Source: Acetobacter garciniae | GTDB lineage: Bacteria > Pseudomonadota > Alphaproteobacteria > Acetobacterales > Acetobacteraceae | DNA length: 64,000 bases | Assembly: GCF_017377735.1 (NCBI RefSeq) | Contig: NZ_JAFVMH010000003.1 | Location: 186,001-250,000, forward strand | Reading direction: 5' to 3' | Part shown: positions 7,865 through 17,230 of the stretch, piece by piece | Layout of the letters: every line of letters begins with the position of its first letter | Position numbering within the stretch: the first letter of the stretch is position 1 | Made by a program: the position numbers and the translations under genes | Notes under the pieces: model-generated | Told to the model about the DNA's origin: nothing | Seen by the model: the letters and a program-made list of their open reading frames with translations, nothing else | The model's database searches: none

Positions 7865-9556
7865 ATGGCGATCAATCTCCTGTTCAACCAGACCATCGAT
7901 TATTCCGTATCGGACCTGCTCAATCTTGCCGTTGGCGGCAATATCCTGATTACGAAGGACGCAGGCACCCCGGCGGGCGATCCGGTCGTAGTCAATCTCA
8001 GCGACCTGGCCGATGCGCAGGCGCTCAGCAAGATCGTGGTCGAAAACGGCGCGACTGCAGTGGTCGGGGGCGGGCTTGCCTCGCTCAAGGCCTTGTCCGG
8101 TGTCATTGTGGATGGCGGCACGCTGGAACTGTCCTCCAACATCGCCAATATCGATGCGCTCAACAGTATCTCGATCGGGCCTGATGGCGGGACCATCAAG
8201 GTGGATTCCTCCCTCCTGGGGCTTGGCGTCCTGTCTTTTCCCGTCAATTTCGTTGACCAGAACGGCAACACCACCACGACCGCGCCGTCCAATTTCACGG
8301 TCGATTTTCCCGATTCAACCATCACCTACGGTCACTACGATCCGCTTACGAACCAGACGACAATCGGGCTGGACCTCAATCTTATCGGGCTGATCAATGT
8401 CAGCCTGGGCCCAAGCCTGGTGATCAGCGGCAACCCGTTCGGCCTGGACCCCACGGGCCTGACATTCACGACCTGGACCAGCACGTCCAACCCCGACGGC
8501 AGCGGCGGTATCCTGATCTGCTACCTGACGGGCTCCATGATCCACACCCCATCGGGCGATGTCGCGGTGGAGGATCTGCGCATAGGCGACAGGCTTGTCG
8601 CGTACGTGGACGGGGCGGAGGACATACGCCCCGTCACATGGGTGGGCACGGCGCGGGCGACGGTCCGCCCCCACCTGCCCGATGACGAGGCAGGCTATCC
8701 CGTGCGTATCCTGCGCGATGCGATCGCGGATGGCGTGCCGTACAAGGACATGCTGATAACACCGGAACACTGCCTGTTCCTGAACGGAACATTCGTGCCC
8801 GTTCGGATGCTGGTCAATGGCCGCTCCATTTTTTACGACCGTTCCCTGACATCCTACACGTATTATCATGTCGAAACCCAGGCGCATTCTGTCATCCGGG
8901 CCGACGGCGTGCTCAGCGAAAGCTATCTCGACACCGGCAATCGCAAGGCGTTCCGTCAGACCGGGGCTGTGGTCAGCATTGGCGGGCGTGTGCGCAACTG
9001 GTCGCAGGATGCCGCAGCCCCGCTGAACGTCAGCCGCGAGCATGTGGAACCCCTGTTCCGCAAACTGCAAGCCCGCGCCGGGGTGCTTGGCTATGCCGCG
9101 CAGACCGCGCCGCCGGCCCTGAATGCCCATTCCGACCTGCATCTTGTGACGGATCGCGGGCAGAGCATTCACCCCACCCGCATGGTGCATGGTCATGCCC
9201 TGTTCATGCTGCCCAGCGGGGTCGGGTCGGTCAGGCTTGTCTCACGAACCGCAAAACCATCCCGGATTATCGGGCCTTTTGTCGATGATAGGCGCAACCT
9301 TGGCGTTCTGGTCGGGGAAGTCACCCTGCACAAGGCCAATACCACCTGCCCGATCGACAGCCACCTGACCACGGCGGACCTGCCCGGCTGGGCCGAGTCC
9401 GAAACTGCCCCGTTCCGCTGGACCACAGGCAACGCGACCCTGCCACTGGGCGATGGCCTTGCGCAGGCAGGTGCGATGCTGAGCATCCAGCTCATGGCAG
9501 GTGGGCCCTATATCGTCGAAGCCGATGCACCCCTGGCCGAAGCCCGATCCGCCTGA
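7865..9556 (+). CDS. Hint-domain protein with N-terminal beta-repeat region
   Basis: A 563-aa protein in two parts. Residues 1-215 are rich in Gly, Asn, Ile and Val with loosely repeated blocks (ALSKIVVENGATAVVGG, ALSGVIVDGGTLELSS, ALNSISIGPDGGTIKV), suggesting beta-solenoid rungs. Residues about 217-370 are a Hint domain: catalytic Cys219 in ILICYLTGSMIHT, then VAVEDLRIGDRLV, PVTWVG, and the conserved His block MLITPEHCLFLNG. Such Hint proteins are abundant in Acetobacteraceae. Unlike inteins there is a long tail (about 190 aa) and no obvious splice-site HN pair, so self-cleavage rather than splicing is expected. No signal peptide is seen. GAGGAG precedes the ATG. The role is unknown, possibly a surface or secreted protein. 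Confidence 0.8.
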   Translation: MAINLLFNQTIDYSVSDLLNLAVGGNILITKDAGTPAGDPVVVNLSDLADAQALSKIVVENGATAVVGGGLASLKALSGVIVDGGTLELSSNIANIDALNSISIGPDGGTIKVDSSLLGLGVLSFPVNFVDQNGNTTTTAPSNFTVDFPDSTITYGHYDPLTNQTTIGLDLNLIGLINVSLGPSLVISGNPFGLDPTGLTFTTWTSTSNPDGSGGILICYLTGSMIHTPSGDVAVEDLRIGDRLVAYVDGAEDIRPVTWVGTARATVRPHLPDDEAGYPVRILRDAIADGVPYKDMLITPEHCLFLNGTFVPVRMLVNGRSIFYDRSLTSYTYYHVETQAHSVIRADGVLSESYLDTGNRKAFRQTGAVVSIGGRVRNWSQDAAAPLNVSREHVEPLFRKLQARAGVLGYAAQTAPPALNAHSDLHLVTDRGQSIHPTRMVHGHALFMLPSGVGSVRLVSRTAKPSRIIGPFVDDRRNLGVLVGEVTLHKANTTCPIDSHLTTADLPGWAESETAPFRWTTGNATLPLGDGLAQAGAMLSIQLMAGGPYIVEADAPLAEARSA

Positions 9557-9604
9557 ACCGTTCCGCCGAGAAAGTTCAGTTTCCGCCCTTGGTACAAAGC
9601 GACC

Positions 9605-9687
9605 GCGGCAGGTCCGTACGGGTGAAAACCCCGTAAGGCCGGGCTGTCGCGCTCAGCCCCGTTGACCGCAAGGCCGTTCCCTGCTGC
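9605..9687 (+). ncRNA. possible structured RNA (three-stem fold)
   Basis: An outer stem GCGGCAGG (9605-9612) pairs with CCTGCTGC (9680-9687, one G-U). It encloses hairpin ACGGG/CCCGT (9618-9622 with 9630-9634) and hairpin GGGCTG/CAGCCC (9641-9646 with 9654-9659), giving a three-way-junction-like fold of about 83 bases. It lies 48 bases after the Hint gene and about 120 before the frameshifted gene. I could not match it to cobalamin, TPP, SAM or other riboswitch consensus sequences. The pairing is the only evidence, the direction of transcription is assumed, and it could be chance in GC-rich DNA. Confidence 0.3.
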
Positions 9688-9808
9688 ACGAATATTCAAG
9701 AATGCATAACGTGGTGTCACGTCATCATGTCTTCGATACGTCTATCTGATAGGATAAGACGGTTTTTGAAGATATCCGGCGGATTTGAGCGCGAACAGGG
9801 GAAGTGGC

Positions 9809-10359
9809 GTGAGCTGTTTGAGGCAGGGACGAATCTTTCTTTTTCTGATTTCATGCTTTGTATTCATAAAGATATCTCATCTGGCGTCCGCTGCGTCCCC
9901 GCAGGACGACGAGGGCTGGATGACGTACGGGAACCCAGTAACCATTATGCAATTTGTTATCCGTCCCGGCTTCTAAAGGGACAGGCGACGCGTGATTTTG
10001 CGGATGAACAACGATTTTCAGCCTCCGATGGAGGTGCACTGTCAATATTCGAGCGGAGTTATTTTCGGCTGGAACACGGCAAGGAAACGGTGAAATCGTC
10101 CCTGCCGGAACTCGTGAACGATGAAAGTTCATATATGAAAGGTCGAAAAGGAAAAATAACCTATGACGTCATACGAAAAAATTGGGCCGTATTTTCGGGA
10201 AATGACGGCATAGCAAAAGAATTTTACGAAAAAATAATAAGGCAGGATTATCAGTTCGTTGTTTTTGAAATAGAATATCCCATTAGCGAGAGAGATAAAT
10301 ACAAGCCCATTGTCGAGCGTGTTGCGAGGTGTTTTTCAAATACGCCGCCAGATGAATGA
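9809..10359 (+). pseudogene. secreted hypothetical protein gene broken by a frameshift
   Basis: The first part starts at GTG 9809 (GGGGAA upstream) and encodes a signal peptide (residues about 10-28, ending LASAA) and then SPQDDEGWMTYGNP, but stops at 9974-9976. The second half lies in another frame, from about 9937 (SNHYAICYPSRLLKGQ) to 10359 (ERVARCFSNTPPDE). Adding one C to the CCC at 9934-9936 would join them smoothly as TYGNPSNHYAICYPS and give a 182-aa secreted protein. The joined form resembles small periplasmic hypothetical proteins with a WMTYxN start and a C-terminal VxRIAxxF-like end. Either a real inactivating deletion or a sequencing error fits. GC content is lower than the flanks. 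Confidence 0.6.
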
Positions 10360-10412
10360 TCGTGTTCGTCTCATCCGGCGCAGGTTTAAAATACCCCGTT
10401 GATAAAAAGGAT

Positions 10413-10488
10413 AAAGTTTTGGGGCCTGCTTTCTTCAAAAAAGCGACGGTCCCTCAAGCTTTTTGAAAAAGCTTCATAGAAAACTTTT
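10413..10488. repeat. AT-rich palindromic repeat, copy A
   Basis: Terminal arms AAAGTTTT (10413-10420) and AAAACTTTT (10480-10488) enclose GCTTT-N7-AAAGC (near 10428-10444) and the hairpin AAGCTTTTTGAAAAAGCTT (10456-10474). The same layout, with sequence matches such as AAGCTTTTT/AAAAAGCTTCA and flanking AAAGTTTT, recurs at 49373 and inverted at 60986. This copy lies between the frameshifted gene and a 43-codon ORF. Confidence 0.65.
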
Positions 10489-10568
10489 ATGAATTTGCGT
10501 GTTATTGCCCAGCATGGTGCGCAAGACGATGTTTACGCCTGCTTTTATAAGCATCAAGGAGCGGTGGC

Positions 10569-10700
10569 ATGCGGGTAAGAGCGCGTCAACGCTGGTATCG
10601 TCTGAACACGAAGGGGCTCTGCTCGTCTACCGTTCCGGCAGGCGCATACTATATGACAGATCGCGATGTTCAGATTGTTGCCAGCATAATCACTCACTGA
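10569..10700 (+). CDS. putative 43-aa basic peptide
   Basis: A short ORF with AAGGAG seven bases upstream of ATG 10569 and a TGA stop at 10698-10700. It begins MRVRARQRWYRLNTKGL and ends DRDVQIVASIITH, with a basic N-terminal half. Its stop lies within the hairpin (10691-10709) that follows the convergent tRNA-Glu gene, so transcription from both sides would end here. No family is recognised. The ribosome-binding site is the main support; it could also be a remnant. Confidence 0.35.
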   Translation: MRVRARQRWYRLNTKGLCSSTVPAGAYYMTDRDVQIVASIITH

Positions 10701-10709
10701 AAGTGAGTG
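10691..10709 (-). terminator. hairpin at the 3' end of tRNA-Glu
   Basis: CACTCACT and AGTGAGTG form an 8-bp perfect stem with a 3-base loop. On the minus strand it overlaps the CCA end of tRNA-Glu by two bases. There is no clear T-run, so it may be a processing signal or a weak terminator rather than a classical intrinsic terminator. Confidence 0.4.
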
Positions 10710-10783
10710 GTGTCCCGTACGGGATTCGAACCCGTGTTGCCGCCGTGAAAGGGCAGTGTCCTAGGCCTCTAGACGAACGGGAC
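10708..10783 (-). tRNA. tRNA-Glu (UUC)
   Basis: A 76-base tRNA on the minus strand with the 3' CCA encoded. The acceptor stem is GTCCCGT/ACGGGAC, the anticodon loop is CTTTCAC (anticodon TTC), and the T-arm contains GGTTCGAATCC. The D-arm GTCTAGAGGCCTAGGAC is the same type as in enterobacterial tRNA-Glu. It decodes GAA and GAG by wobble. Confidence 0.97.
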
Positions 10784-11070
10784 AGAGGCGTTGTTGACGC
10801 TTCGTTTAGAGAGGTTTCTCGGGAGCGTCAAGCGTCAAGAAACTCTTTTTTGCAGTTTTTTCAAAGACCCGCATAACGGGCTGCGCGGCGCGCCCCGGCG
10901 CTTCAAACACGGGCGTGGTCACGGGGCGTGGTCACCGGGTGGGGGCGGCGGTCGTCCGCGCGGATGGCGGTCTGAACCGGTCTTGGCGCGTTCAGGCCAT
11001 TCAGCGCCGTTCTGCGCTCGGGCGGCAGGCCTTCACGCTTTTCCCTTGGCCGTGCCTGATCCAGGCGTGC

Positions 11071-11502
11071 CTACAGGCCCAGTTGGGTCAGTGCTTTGAG
11101 CAGGGGCGTGGGCAGGGGGGCCGTCGTGGGGGCGTGGGTCAGGTCCGGCGGCGCGTCGGCGGCGTTGAGATAGCGCCAGCCCTGGAACGGGCGCATGGGG
11201 CGGGGCTCCACCGGGATGATGCGGGGGGACAGCAGCAGCAGCGTGCCGTTTGTTCCATCCTCGCGCGTTTCGGTGCGGATGTCGCGCAGTTCCTGCCGGC
11301 ACAGGATCAGCCCGCCGATCACGCGGTAGAGCGAACCACCGGCCAGCAGGGTTTCGGCCTGGCGGGGGAAGGCGCGCGTATGCACCACGGGCAGCCGTTC
11401 GGCGTGGCCGTCGATCTGGCGGGTATTGTGCGCAAGTTTCTGCCGCGCCACCAGGTCTTCCAGCGATGCAACGCCGACAACAAGCTTGATAAGGTTCAGC
11501 AT
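11071..11502 (-). CDS. DUF1489 family protein
   Basis: A 143-aa protein recognisable as DUF1489, an alphaproteobacterial family without a known function. Characteristic blocks are LIKLVVGVASLEDL at the N-terminus, LLAGGSLYRVIGGLILCRQ in the middle and EPRPMRPFQGWRYL near the end. The C-terminal 25 residues are Pro/Thr/Ala-rich. It is probably cytoplasmic; I see no signal peptide or membrane segment. It lies 95 bases downstream of hemW on the same strand and 287 bases before tRNA-Glu, a stretch with no other gene. Confidence 0.85.
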   Translation of the reverse strand: MLNLIKLVVGVASLEDLVARQKLAHNTRQIDGHAERLPVVHTRAFPRQAETLLAGGSLYRVIGGLILCRQELRDIRTETREDGTNGTLLLLSPRIIPVEPRPMRPFQGWRYLNAADAPPDLTHAPTTAPLPTPLLKALTQLGL

Positions 11503-11597
11503 GGCCCCAGCATAGGCGCAGTCCGTGTCGCGGCAAAGGGTGGAAGGATGCGACGCAGGCCCAAGTATATGCCCGACACGGGCCGACCCCTGCGAGG

Positions 11598-12821
11598 CTA
11601 CAGGACCAGTGCTCCCAGCAGGGCTTCCAGCCGCAGCCGCCCCTGTGGCGTGGCCCGCAGGGTTTGCGCGGGTTGGACGGTGCAGGTGGGATCGGCTGGG
11701 ACGTTCGTATCCGCGCTATCCAGCGTCAGGTAGCCTTCTTCCAGGGCGGCGGCCAGAATGGTGGGGTCTACCGCCTGGTCCAGTCTCAGGCCCGTGCGCG
11801 CGCTGAAGCGGTCCAGCTTTATGCCTTCGAGCACGCGCAGGCCCATCAGCAGCATTTCGCGCGCGCGTTCGGTGGGGCTTAGTGCTTCCTGCGTGGTCTG
11901 CCCGGTGCCGGTGCGTTCCACCCGCTCGGCCCAGGGTTCGGGCGCGCGGTGGCGGCGGGTGGCGTATAGCGCACCGTCAAGGCTCAGCCGGCCGTGGGCG
12001 CCGGGGCCCAGGCCCAGATAGTCGCCATACCGCCAATAGGTCAGGTTATGGCGGCTTTCATGTCCCGGGCGGGCATAGTTGGACACTTCATAGGCTTCCA
12101 GCCCATGGGCCTGGGTAATCTCGGCCGTGGCGTCGTACAGGGCGGCGGCGGTGTCGTCATCGGGCAGGGTGAAGGTATTGGCGCGATACAGTGCCTCGAA
12201 CTTGGTGCCGGGTTCGATCGTCAACTGGTAGAGCGAGACATGGTCCGCCACCAGTTCCAGTGCGGTGCGCAGTTCCTGCCGCCAGGCGGCCAGGCTCTGG
12301 CCGGGGCGGGCGTAGATCAGGTCGAAGGTCACGCGGGGGAACAAAGCGCGCGCCGTCTCCAGTGCGGCCAGGGCCTGTGGGGCGGAATGTTCGCGGCCCA
12401 GAAAACGCAGTGCCGCATCGTCCAGTGCCTGCACACCCAGGGAGACACGGTTGACCCCCGCCTGCGCAAAGCCGTGCAGGCGGCCTGCCTCCACGCTGGT
12501 AGGGTTGGCCTCCAGCGTGATTTCAAGCCCGGGGGCGGGGTCGAACAGGGTGGTGGCGTCCTGGATCAGGGCGGCCACGGTATCGGGCGCCATGAGCGAT
12601 GGCGTGCCGCCGCCAAAGAAAATGGAGGTCAGCCGCCGCCTGCCAAGCCGTGCGGCTTCATGCGCCAGTTCGGCGCGCAGGGCGGCGGCGAATCGCGCCT
12701 GGGGAATAACCTCGCGCACATGCGAATTGAAGTCGCAATACGGGCATTTGGCCAGGCAGAACGGCCAGTGGATGTAAAGGGCGAGAGGCTCGTCCGCCCC
12801 GCCGGGACGTTCCGTAATCAG
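11598..12821 (-). CDS. hemW: HemW-like radical SAM protein, with a non-standard start codon
   Basis: Radical SAM protein of the HemW (former HemN-like) family, implicated in haem trafficking. The 4Fe-4S motif CLAKCPYC follows LALYIHWPF, as in HemW; GGGTPS and ExNPTS-like EANPTS are present, and the HemW_C-like tail ends in [13 protein letters not shown]. The first ATG/GTG/TTG in frame is the GTG at 12719, which would delete the whole Fe-S motif. Family similarity clearly continues 33 codons upstream to the kup stop. I place the start at CTG 12819-12821, with AAGG 7 bases upstream, overlapping the kup TGA; ATT at 12816-12818 is the alternative. About 407 aa. Position after kup implies translational coupling. 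Confidence 0.85.
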   Translation of the reverse strand: MITERPGGADEPLALYIHWPFCLAKCPYCDFNSHVREVIPQARFAAALRAELAHEAARLGRRRLTSIFFGGGTPSLMAPDTVAALIQDATTLFDPAPGLEITLEANPTSVEAGRLHGFAQAGVNRVSLGVQALDDAALRFLGREHSAPQALAALETARALFPRVTFDLIYARPGQSLAAWRQELRTALELVADHVSLYQLTIEPGTKFEALYRANTFTLPDDDTAAALYDATAEITQAHGLEAYEVSNYARPGHESRHNLTYWRYGDYLGLGPGAHGRLSLDGALYATRRHRAPEPWAERVERTGTGQTTQEALSPTERAREMLLMGLRVLEGIKLDRFSARTGLRLDQAVDPTILAAALEEGYLTLDSADTNVPADPTCTVQPAQTLRATPQGRLRLEALLGALVL

Positions 12822-15088
12822 ATTGCGACCTTCACGCCCAGTTCCACCACGCGGTCCGGCGGAATGCGGAAGAATTCCATGGAGGAGGTGGAGTTGCGGA
12901 ACATGAACATGAAAATGGACATGCGCCAGCGCGACATGCGCGGCACGGAGGACCGGGTGATCAATTCGCGTGAGGTGAAGTAGGACGCCTGGAGCGCGTC
13001 GAAGTTCACGCCATTGGCGCGCAGTTCTTCAAGGGCGCGGGGGATGTTGGGCATTTCCATGAACCCGTAGCGCAGGATCACGCGGTAGATGTCGGGGGCC
13101 AGTTCCTCCACCGTGACACGGTGGCCGCGTTCGGCTTCGGGCTGGTCCAGGTTCTGCACGGTCACGAACAGGACGTGGTCATGCAGGATCTTGTTGTGGC
13201 GCAGGTTATGCAAAAGGCAGGGCGGCACGAAGTCGGGCGTGCTGGTCATGAACACGGCCATGCCGGGCACGCGGATGGTGCGCGACTGCGGCAGCCGGGC
13301 GATAAAGCTGCCCATGGGCAGGCTGTCCTGGCGCTGGCGGGCGATAATAAGGCCGCGCCCTTTTTTCCAGGTCGTCATCATCAGCGTAAGCGTGCAGCCC
13401 AGCAGCACGGGCACCCAGCCGCCATCGGGGATCTTGAGCGCATTGGCGGTGAAGAACGTGCCGTCCAGCAGCATGAAGCCGCCGAAAACCGCCCCCACCT
13501 GCCAGGCCGGCCAGTTGAAATGCCGCCGGAAGACCACAATCGCTAGGATGGAGGTGCAGATGAACGTGCCCGTCACCGCAATGCCATAGGCCGAAGCCAG
13601 GGCATCGGAACTGCGGAAGGCCAGCACCAGCAGCACCGCACCCACGGCCAGGAAGCGGTTGAAGTCGGGCAGGTAGATCTGGCCTTCCTCTTCCGCGTTG
13701 GTGTGGGTAATGCGCAGGCGCGGCATGTAGCCAAGCTGGATAAGCTGGCGGCACATCGAAAACCCGCCCGAAATACCGGCCTGGCTGGCAATGACCGTGG
13801 CCAGCGTGGACAGCACCACCATGGGCCCCTGCATCCAGTGCGGGCAGAGCAGGAAGAACGGATTGGCCAGCGCCTTGGGGTCGGCGATGACAAGGGCCGC
13901 CTGGCCGAAATAGTTGAGCACCAGCATGGGCAGCACGAAGAACAGCCACGCCCAGCGAATGGGCGCGCGGCCGAAATGCCCCATATCGGCGTAAAGCGCT
14001 TCCGCCCCGGTTACGCACAGCACGACCGAACCCAGCGCCAGGAAGGACAGCCTGCCGTGATAGAACACGAATTCCATCGCATAGGTGGGGGACAGGGCCA
14101 GCAGGATATGCGGGTGGTGCAGGATTTCGACAATGCCGACCCCGCCCAGCGTTCCGAACCACAGCAGCATGATGGGGCCGAATATGGTGCCGACCCGCCC
14201 CGTGCCCAGCCACTGTACGCTGAACAGGCTGATAATGACCAGAACGGCCACGGGTATGACCAGGTCATGGGCGGCGGGAATGCTGATCTCCACCCCCTCG
14301 ACCGCTGAAAGAACCGAAATGGCGGGGGTGATGATCCCGTCGCCGAAGAACAGGCAGGTGCCGACAATGCCCACCATGGCCAGCACCAGTCGCGTTCGCG
14401 CGCTGGAGGACACACGCTGGGCCAGCGACATGATGGCCAGGATCCCGCCTTCGCCATTATGGTCGGCGCGCATGATCAGCAGCACGTATTTGACGGTCAC
14501 GACCAGGATCAGCGTCCAGAAGATCAGGCTGGCAACGCCCATGATCTCCCACGGGGCGACCTGATGATGGCCCGAAATCACCTCTACCGTGGAGCGGAAC
14601 GCATAAAGCGGGCTGGTGCCGATATCGCCATACACCACGCCCAGCACGCTCAGCAGGGCGGCAAAGCCGACCGGGGCCGTGGTGTGCTGGGGCTGGTCGG
14701 CGTCGAATTCCGCTACCCGCCGGGGCTCGCCTGCCGCGCCATCGGGCTTGTGGCCGTCAGCGGCTCCCGCTTTGCCGCCCGTGGCACTGGCCGCGGGCGA
14801 TGGGGCGGCTGAAGCGGCATTTGCAGCGGAGGGCGCGCCAGTTGCACCACCTGTGCCCGTTACGGCGGGGCTGCTGCCAGCCGTGCCCGTGCTCCCTGTG
14901 CCGGCCGCAGCCCCCGGTGTGCCCGCGCTGCCGTTCCCCGCGCTGCCTGTGGCGGCCCCGGTGGAGGTATTCGCGCCGGGCCCTGCCGGGGGTGTGTTTG
15001 CAGAAGCGCCCGCCGAAGCACGTCCGGCGGAACCAGGTGTCGCGGGTCCGTTGGGTGTACCGTTGGGCGGAGTGGCGGGGTCTGTCAT
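12818..15088 (-). CDS. kup: Kup/KUP family potassium uptake protein with long N-terminal extension
   Basis: Inner-membrane K+ transporter, 756 aa against 620-660 usual for Kup. The extra length is an N-terminal low-complexity tract of about 130 residues built from Ala, Gly, Thr, Pro and Ser. The conserved part begins at [22 protein letters not shown], the Kup signature ([13 protein letters not shown]). About 12 membrane segments and a cytoplasmic C-terminal domain follow, ending [15 protein letters not shown] as in E. coli Kup. Kup proteins couple K+ uptake to protons and matter at low pH, which suits an acid-producing host. hemW overlaps its stop codon. The extension could be over-called if translation starts later, but no other start is favoured. 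Confidence 0.93.
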   Translation of the reverse strand: MTDPATPPNGTPNGPATPGSAGRASAGASANTPPAGPGANTSTGAATGSAGNGSAGTPGAAAGTGSTGTAGSSPAVTGTGGATGAPSAANAASAAPSPAASATGGKAGAADGHKPDGAAGEPRRVAEFDADQPQHTTAPVGFAALLSVLGVVYGDIGTSPLYAFRSTVEVISGHHQVAPWEIMGVASLIFWTLILVVTVKYVLLIMRADHNGEGGILAIMSLAQRVSSSARTRLVLAMVGIVGTCLFFGDGIITPAISVLSAVEGVEISIPAAHDLVIPVAVLVIISLFSVQWLGTGRVGTIFGPIMLLWFGTLGGVGIVEILHHPHILLALSPTYAMEFVFYHGRLSFLALGSVVLCVTGAEALYADMGHFGRAPIRWAWLFFVLPMLVLNYFGQAALVIADPKALANPFFLLCPHWMQGPMVVLSTLATVIASQAGISGGFSMCRQLIQLGYMPRLRITHTNAEEEGQIYLPDFNRFLAVGAVLLVLAFRSSDALASAYGIAVTGTFICTSILAIVVFRRHFNWPAWQVGAVFGGFMLLDGTFFTANALKIPDGGWVPVLLGCTLTLMMTTWKKGRGLIIARQRQDSLPMGSFIARLPQSRTIRVPGMAVFMTSTPDFVPPCLLHNLRHNKILHDHVLFVTVQNLDQPEAERGHRVTVEELAPDIYRVILRYGFMEMPNIPRALEELRANGVNFDALQASYFTSRELITRSSVPRMSRWRMSIFMFMFRNSTSSMEFFRIPPDRVVELGVKVAI

Positions 15089-15225
15089 GAGGCCTCGGGC
15101 TTTACGTCAAAAATAGGGCGGGTCCGGTTTGTCCTGCATAAGCGGCCCACAGGCACGAGGCAAGGCATACCGGCTGCCCGCCCATGCCGCCCGGCCTGAT
15201 GCCGGCCCTGAGGCTGGGGTGTTGC

Positions 15226-15948
15226 CTAGGCCCCTGGCTGTGTCGCCGGGGGTTCCGTTGCCGGGCGGGGCCCGAATATGGCGCTGCCGACCCGCACAAG
15301 GGTCGCCCCCTGAGCGATGGCCTGCTCGAAATCGGCCGACATGCCCATGGACAGCACGGACAGGCTATGTTCGTGGGCCATGGCGCGCAAAAGCTGGAAA
15401 TGCGGCACCGGGTCCTGCCCCGCGGGCGGAATGCACATCAGCCCGCGCAGGGATGCGCCAAAGCGTTGGCGGCAGGTGCGGATAAAGCTGTCCGCCTGCT
15501 CACGGGGCACACCGAATTTCTGCGGCTCGTCCCCGGTGTTCACTTCCACCAGCAGGTCGGGCAGGCGGCCTTCGGCCTGGGCCGCGCGGTCCAGTGCGTC
15601 GGCCAGAACCGGGCGGTCCAGGCTTTCGATCATGTCCGCGATCCGGACTGCCTCACGCGCCTTGTTGGTCTGTAGCCCGCCGATCAGGTGCAGGCGCAGC
15701 GCCGGTGTGGCCGCGCGCAGGGCGGGGAACTTGGCTGCGGCTTCCTGCACGCGGTTTTCACCGAACACATGCTGGCCCGCCGCAATGGCCTGGCGCACCG
15801 CTTCTGCCGGATGGAATTTAGAGACCGCAACCAGCGCTACGCTGGCCGGGTCACGGCCTGCCGCGCGGGCGGCGTTGTCCATGCGGGCACGAATGGCCAG
15901 CAGGCGCTGGCCCACATCGGACGGGGCGGGTGGGGCTGGAACACTCAT
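15226..15948 (-). CDS. YggS family pyridoxal phosphate homeostasis protein
   Basis: A 240-aa PLP-binding protein of the YggS/PROSC family, which buffers pyridoxal phosphate and affects amino-acid pools. Visible motifs are the PLP lysine in LVAVSKFHP, FGENRVQEA, LHLIGGLQTNK, and the C-terminal LSMGMSADFEQAIAQGATLVRVGSAIFG. Length is typical (220-245 aa). It reads from ATG 15946-15948. It lies between kup and a quinone oxidoreductase on the same strand, separated from kup by 137 bases and from the oxidoreductase by 78 bases, so co-transcription with the latter is plausible. Confidence 0.92.
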   Translation of the reverse strand: MSVPAPPAPSDVGQRLLAIRARMDNAARAAGRDPASVALVAVSKFHPAEAVRQAIAAGQHVFGENRVQEAAAKFPALRAATPALRLHLIGGLQTNKAREAVRIADMIESLDRPVLADALDRAAQAEGRLPDLLVEVNTGDEPQKFGVPREQADSFIRTCRQRFGASLRGLMCIPPAGQDPVPHFQLLRAMAHEHSLSVLSMGMSADFEQAIAQGATLVRVGSAIFGPRPATEPPATQPGA

Positions 15949-16026
15949 CGCCGTCCAGAATCCGTGAAGACGCGCGCGCGGTCAAGCCCGCGGCGCGTGT
16001 TCACGGCGGTGGTCAGGCCGGCGCGT

Positions 16027-17049
16027 TCAGCCTGCCACGTCCAGCATGATCTTCCCGCTATGCCCGCCATCTTCCATGCATTTATGGGCGGCGGCGGCAT
16101 CGTCCAGCTTGAACACCGCATGGACCAGCGGCTTGACCGTTCCGGCCTCCAGCAAGGGCCAGACATGGGTGTGCAGGTCGCGCGCGATGCGGGCCTTGCT
16201 GCCACTGTCGCGCGGGCGCAGGTTGCTGCCGGTCACCACCAGCCGCCGGGTCATGATCCGCACCAGATCCGCCTGTTCGGCCTTGGCCCCGCCCTGCAGG
16301 GCGATAATGACCAGCCGCCCGTCCATGGACAGGGATTTGAGGTTGCGGTTGAAATACGCCCCCCCGATCATGTCCAGGATGACATTCACCCCTTCGCCCT
16401 TGGTCAGTTCGGTAATGCGGGCCTGGAAATCTTCCTCGCGGTAGTTGATGGCCGTGGCCCCCAGCGTTTCGCACAGGGCGCATTTTTCCGCCGAACCCGC
16501 CGTGGTGAAAGCCTGCCCGCCAAAAGCGCGCACAAGCTGGATGGCGGTGGTGCCGATCCCGCTCGTGCCGCCGTGGATCAGCACGCGCGTGCCCGCAGGG
16601 GGGATTGCGGGCATGAACAGGTTGGACCAGACGGTAAAATAGGTCTCGGGCAGGGCTGCGGCCTGGAGCGCGTCAAACCCCTTGGGCCAGGGCAGGCATT
16701 GCCCGGCAGGCACCAGGCAGTATTCGGCATACCCCCCGCCATTGGCCAGCGCACATACGCGGGTGCCGATTGCGGGCATGGGCGTGCCTTCCTGCGGCAG
16801 GCCACAGGCCACGACCTCCCCTGCGATTTCCAGCCCCAGCCGGGGGCAGGCACCGGGCGGGGGCGGATACAGGCCCTTGCGCTGCATGATATCGGGGCGA
16901 TTCACGCCCGCGGCCATGACGCGTACCAGCACCTCGCCCCGGCCGGGCTGGGGCACGGCTATGGTTTCGGTATGCAGCACGCTGGCCTCGCCCGGTTCGG
17001 CGAAGCAGACGGCTTTCATGGTGGAGGGAACGGCAGGATTCTGGGTCAT
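16027..17049 (-). CDS. NAD(P)H quinone oxidoreductase, PIG3/Qor type
   Basis: A 340-aa medium-chain dehydrogenase/reductase of the zinc-free quinone oxidoreductase branch. [15 protein letters not shown] opens the catalytic fold, [19 protein letters not shown] is typical of PIG3-like enzymes, and the nucleotide-binding motif is [20 protein letters not shown] (cofactor site). The C-terminal [19 protein letters not shown] block closes the domain. Family members reduce quinones with NADPH. The ATG at 17047-17049 is used; another Met 10 codons on (MKAV) is possible. It is followed by the YggS gene 78 bases downstream. A 9-bp tandem repeat lies about 180 bases upstream of the start. Confidence 0.88.
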   Translation of the reverse strand: MTQNPAVPSTMKAVCFAEPGEASVLHTETIAVPQPGRGEVLVRVMAAGVNRPDIMQRKGLYPPPPGACPRLGLEIAGEVVACGLPQEGTPMPAIGTRVCALANGGGYAEYCLVPAGQCLPWPKGFDALQAAALPETYFTVWSNLFMPAIPPAGTRVLIHGGTSGIGTTAIQLVRAFGGQAFTTAGSAEKCALCETLGATAINYREEDFQARITELTKGEGVNVILDMIGGAYFNRNLKSLSMDGRLVIIALQGGAKAEQADLVRIMTRRLVVTGSNLRPRDSGSKARIARDLHTHVWPLLEAGTVKPLVHAVFKLDDAAAAHKCMEDGGHSGKIMLDVAG

Positions 17050-17230
17050 GGCGGGGCCGGATATGAAGGAAAACGAGTTACGAAGTATGGGGCCGCCCAG
17101 CCCGGTATGAAAGGGGTGGGGCTGTTCACGTCCCTGCTACAGGCCCACCCGTGCCCTTGTGGGTGGCACGGCGTTGGGGGTTTCCGGGCGTTCCCTGCCT
17201 TGTGACGATGCGGGGCTGGTGGCATTGCGG

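Noticed and set aside
9570..9690. Cobalamin riboswitch
   Set aside because: The conserved box and GCCACTG-like core are missing, and no cobalamin gene follows; recorded only as an unknown folded RNA.
9929..9976. Programmed frameshift in the secreted-protein gene
   Set aside because: There is no slippery heptamer or downstream pseudoknot; a single missing C explains the break better.
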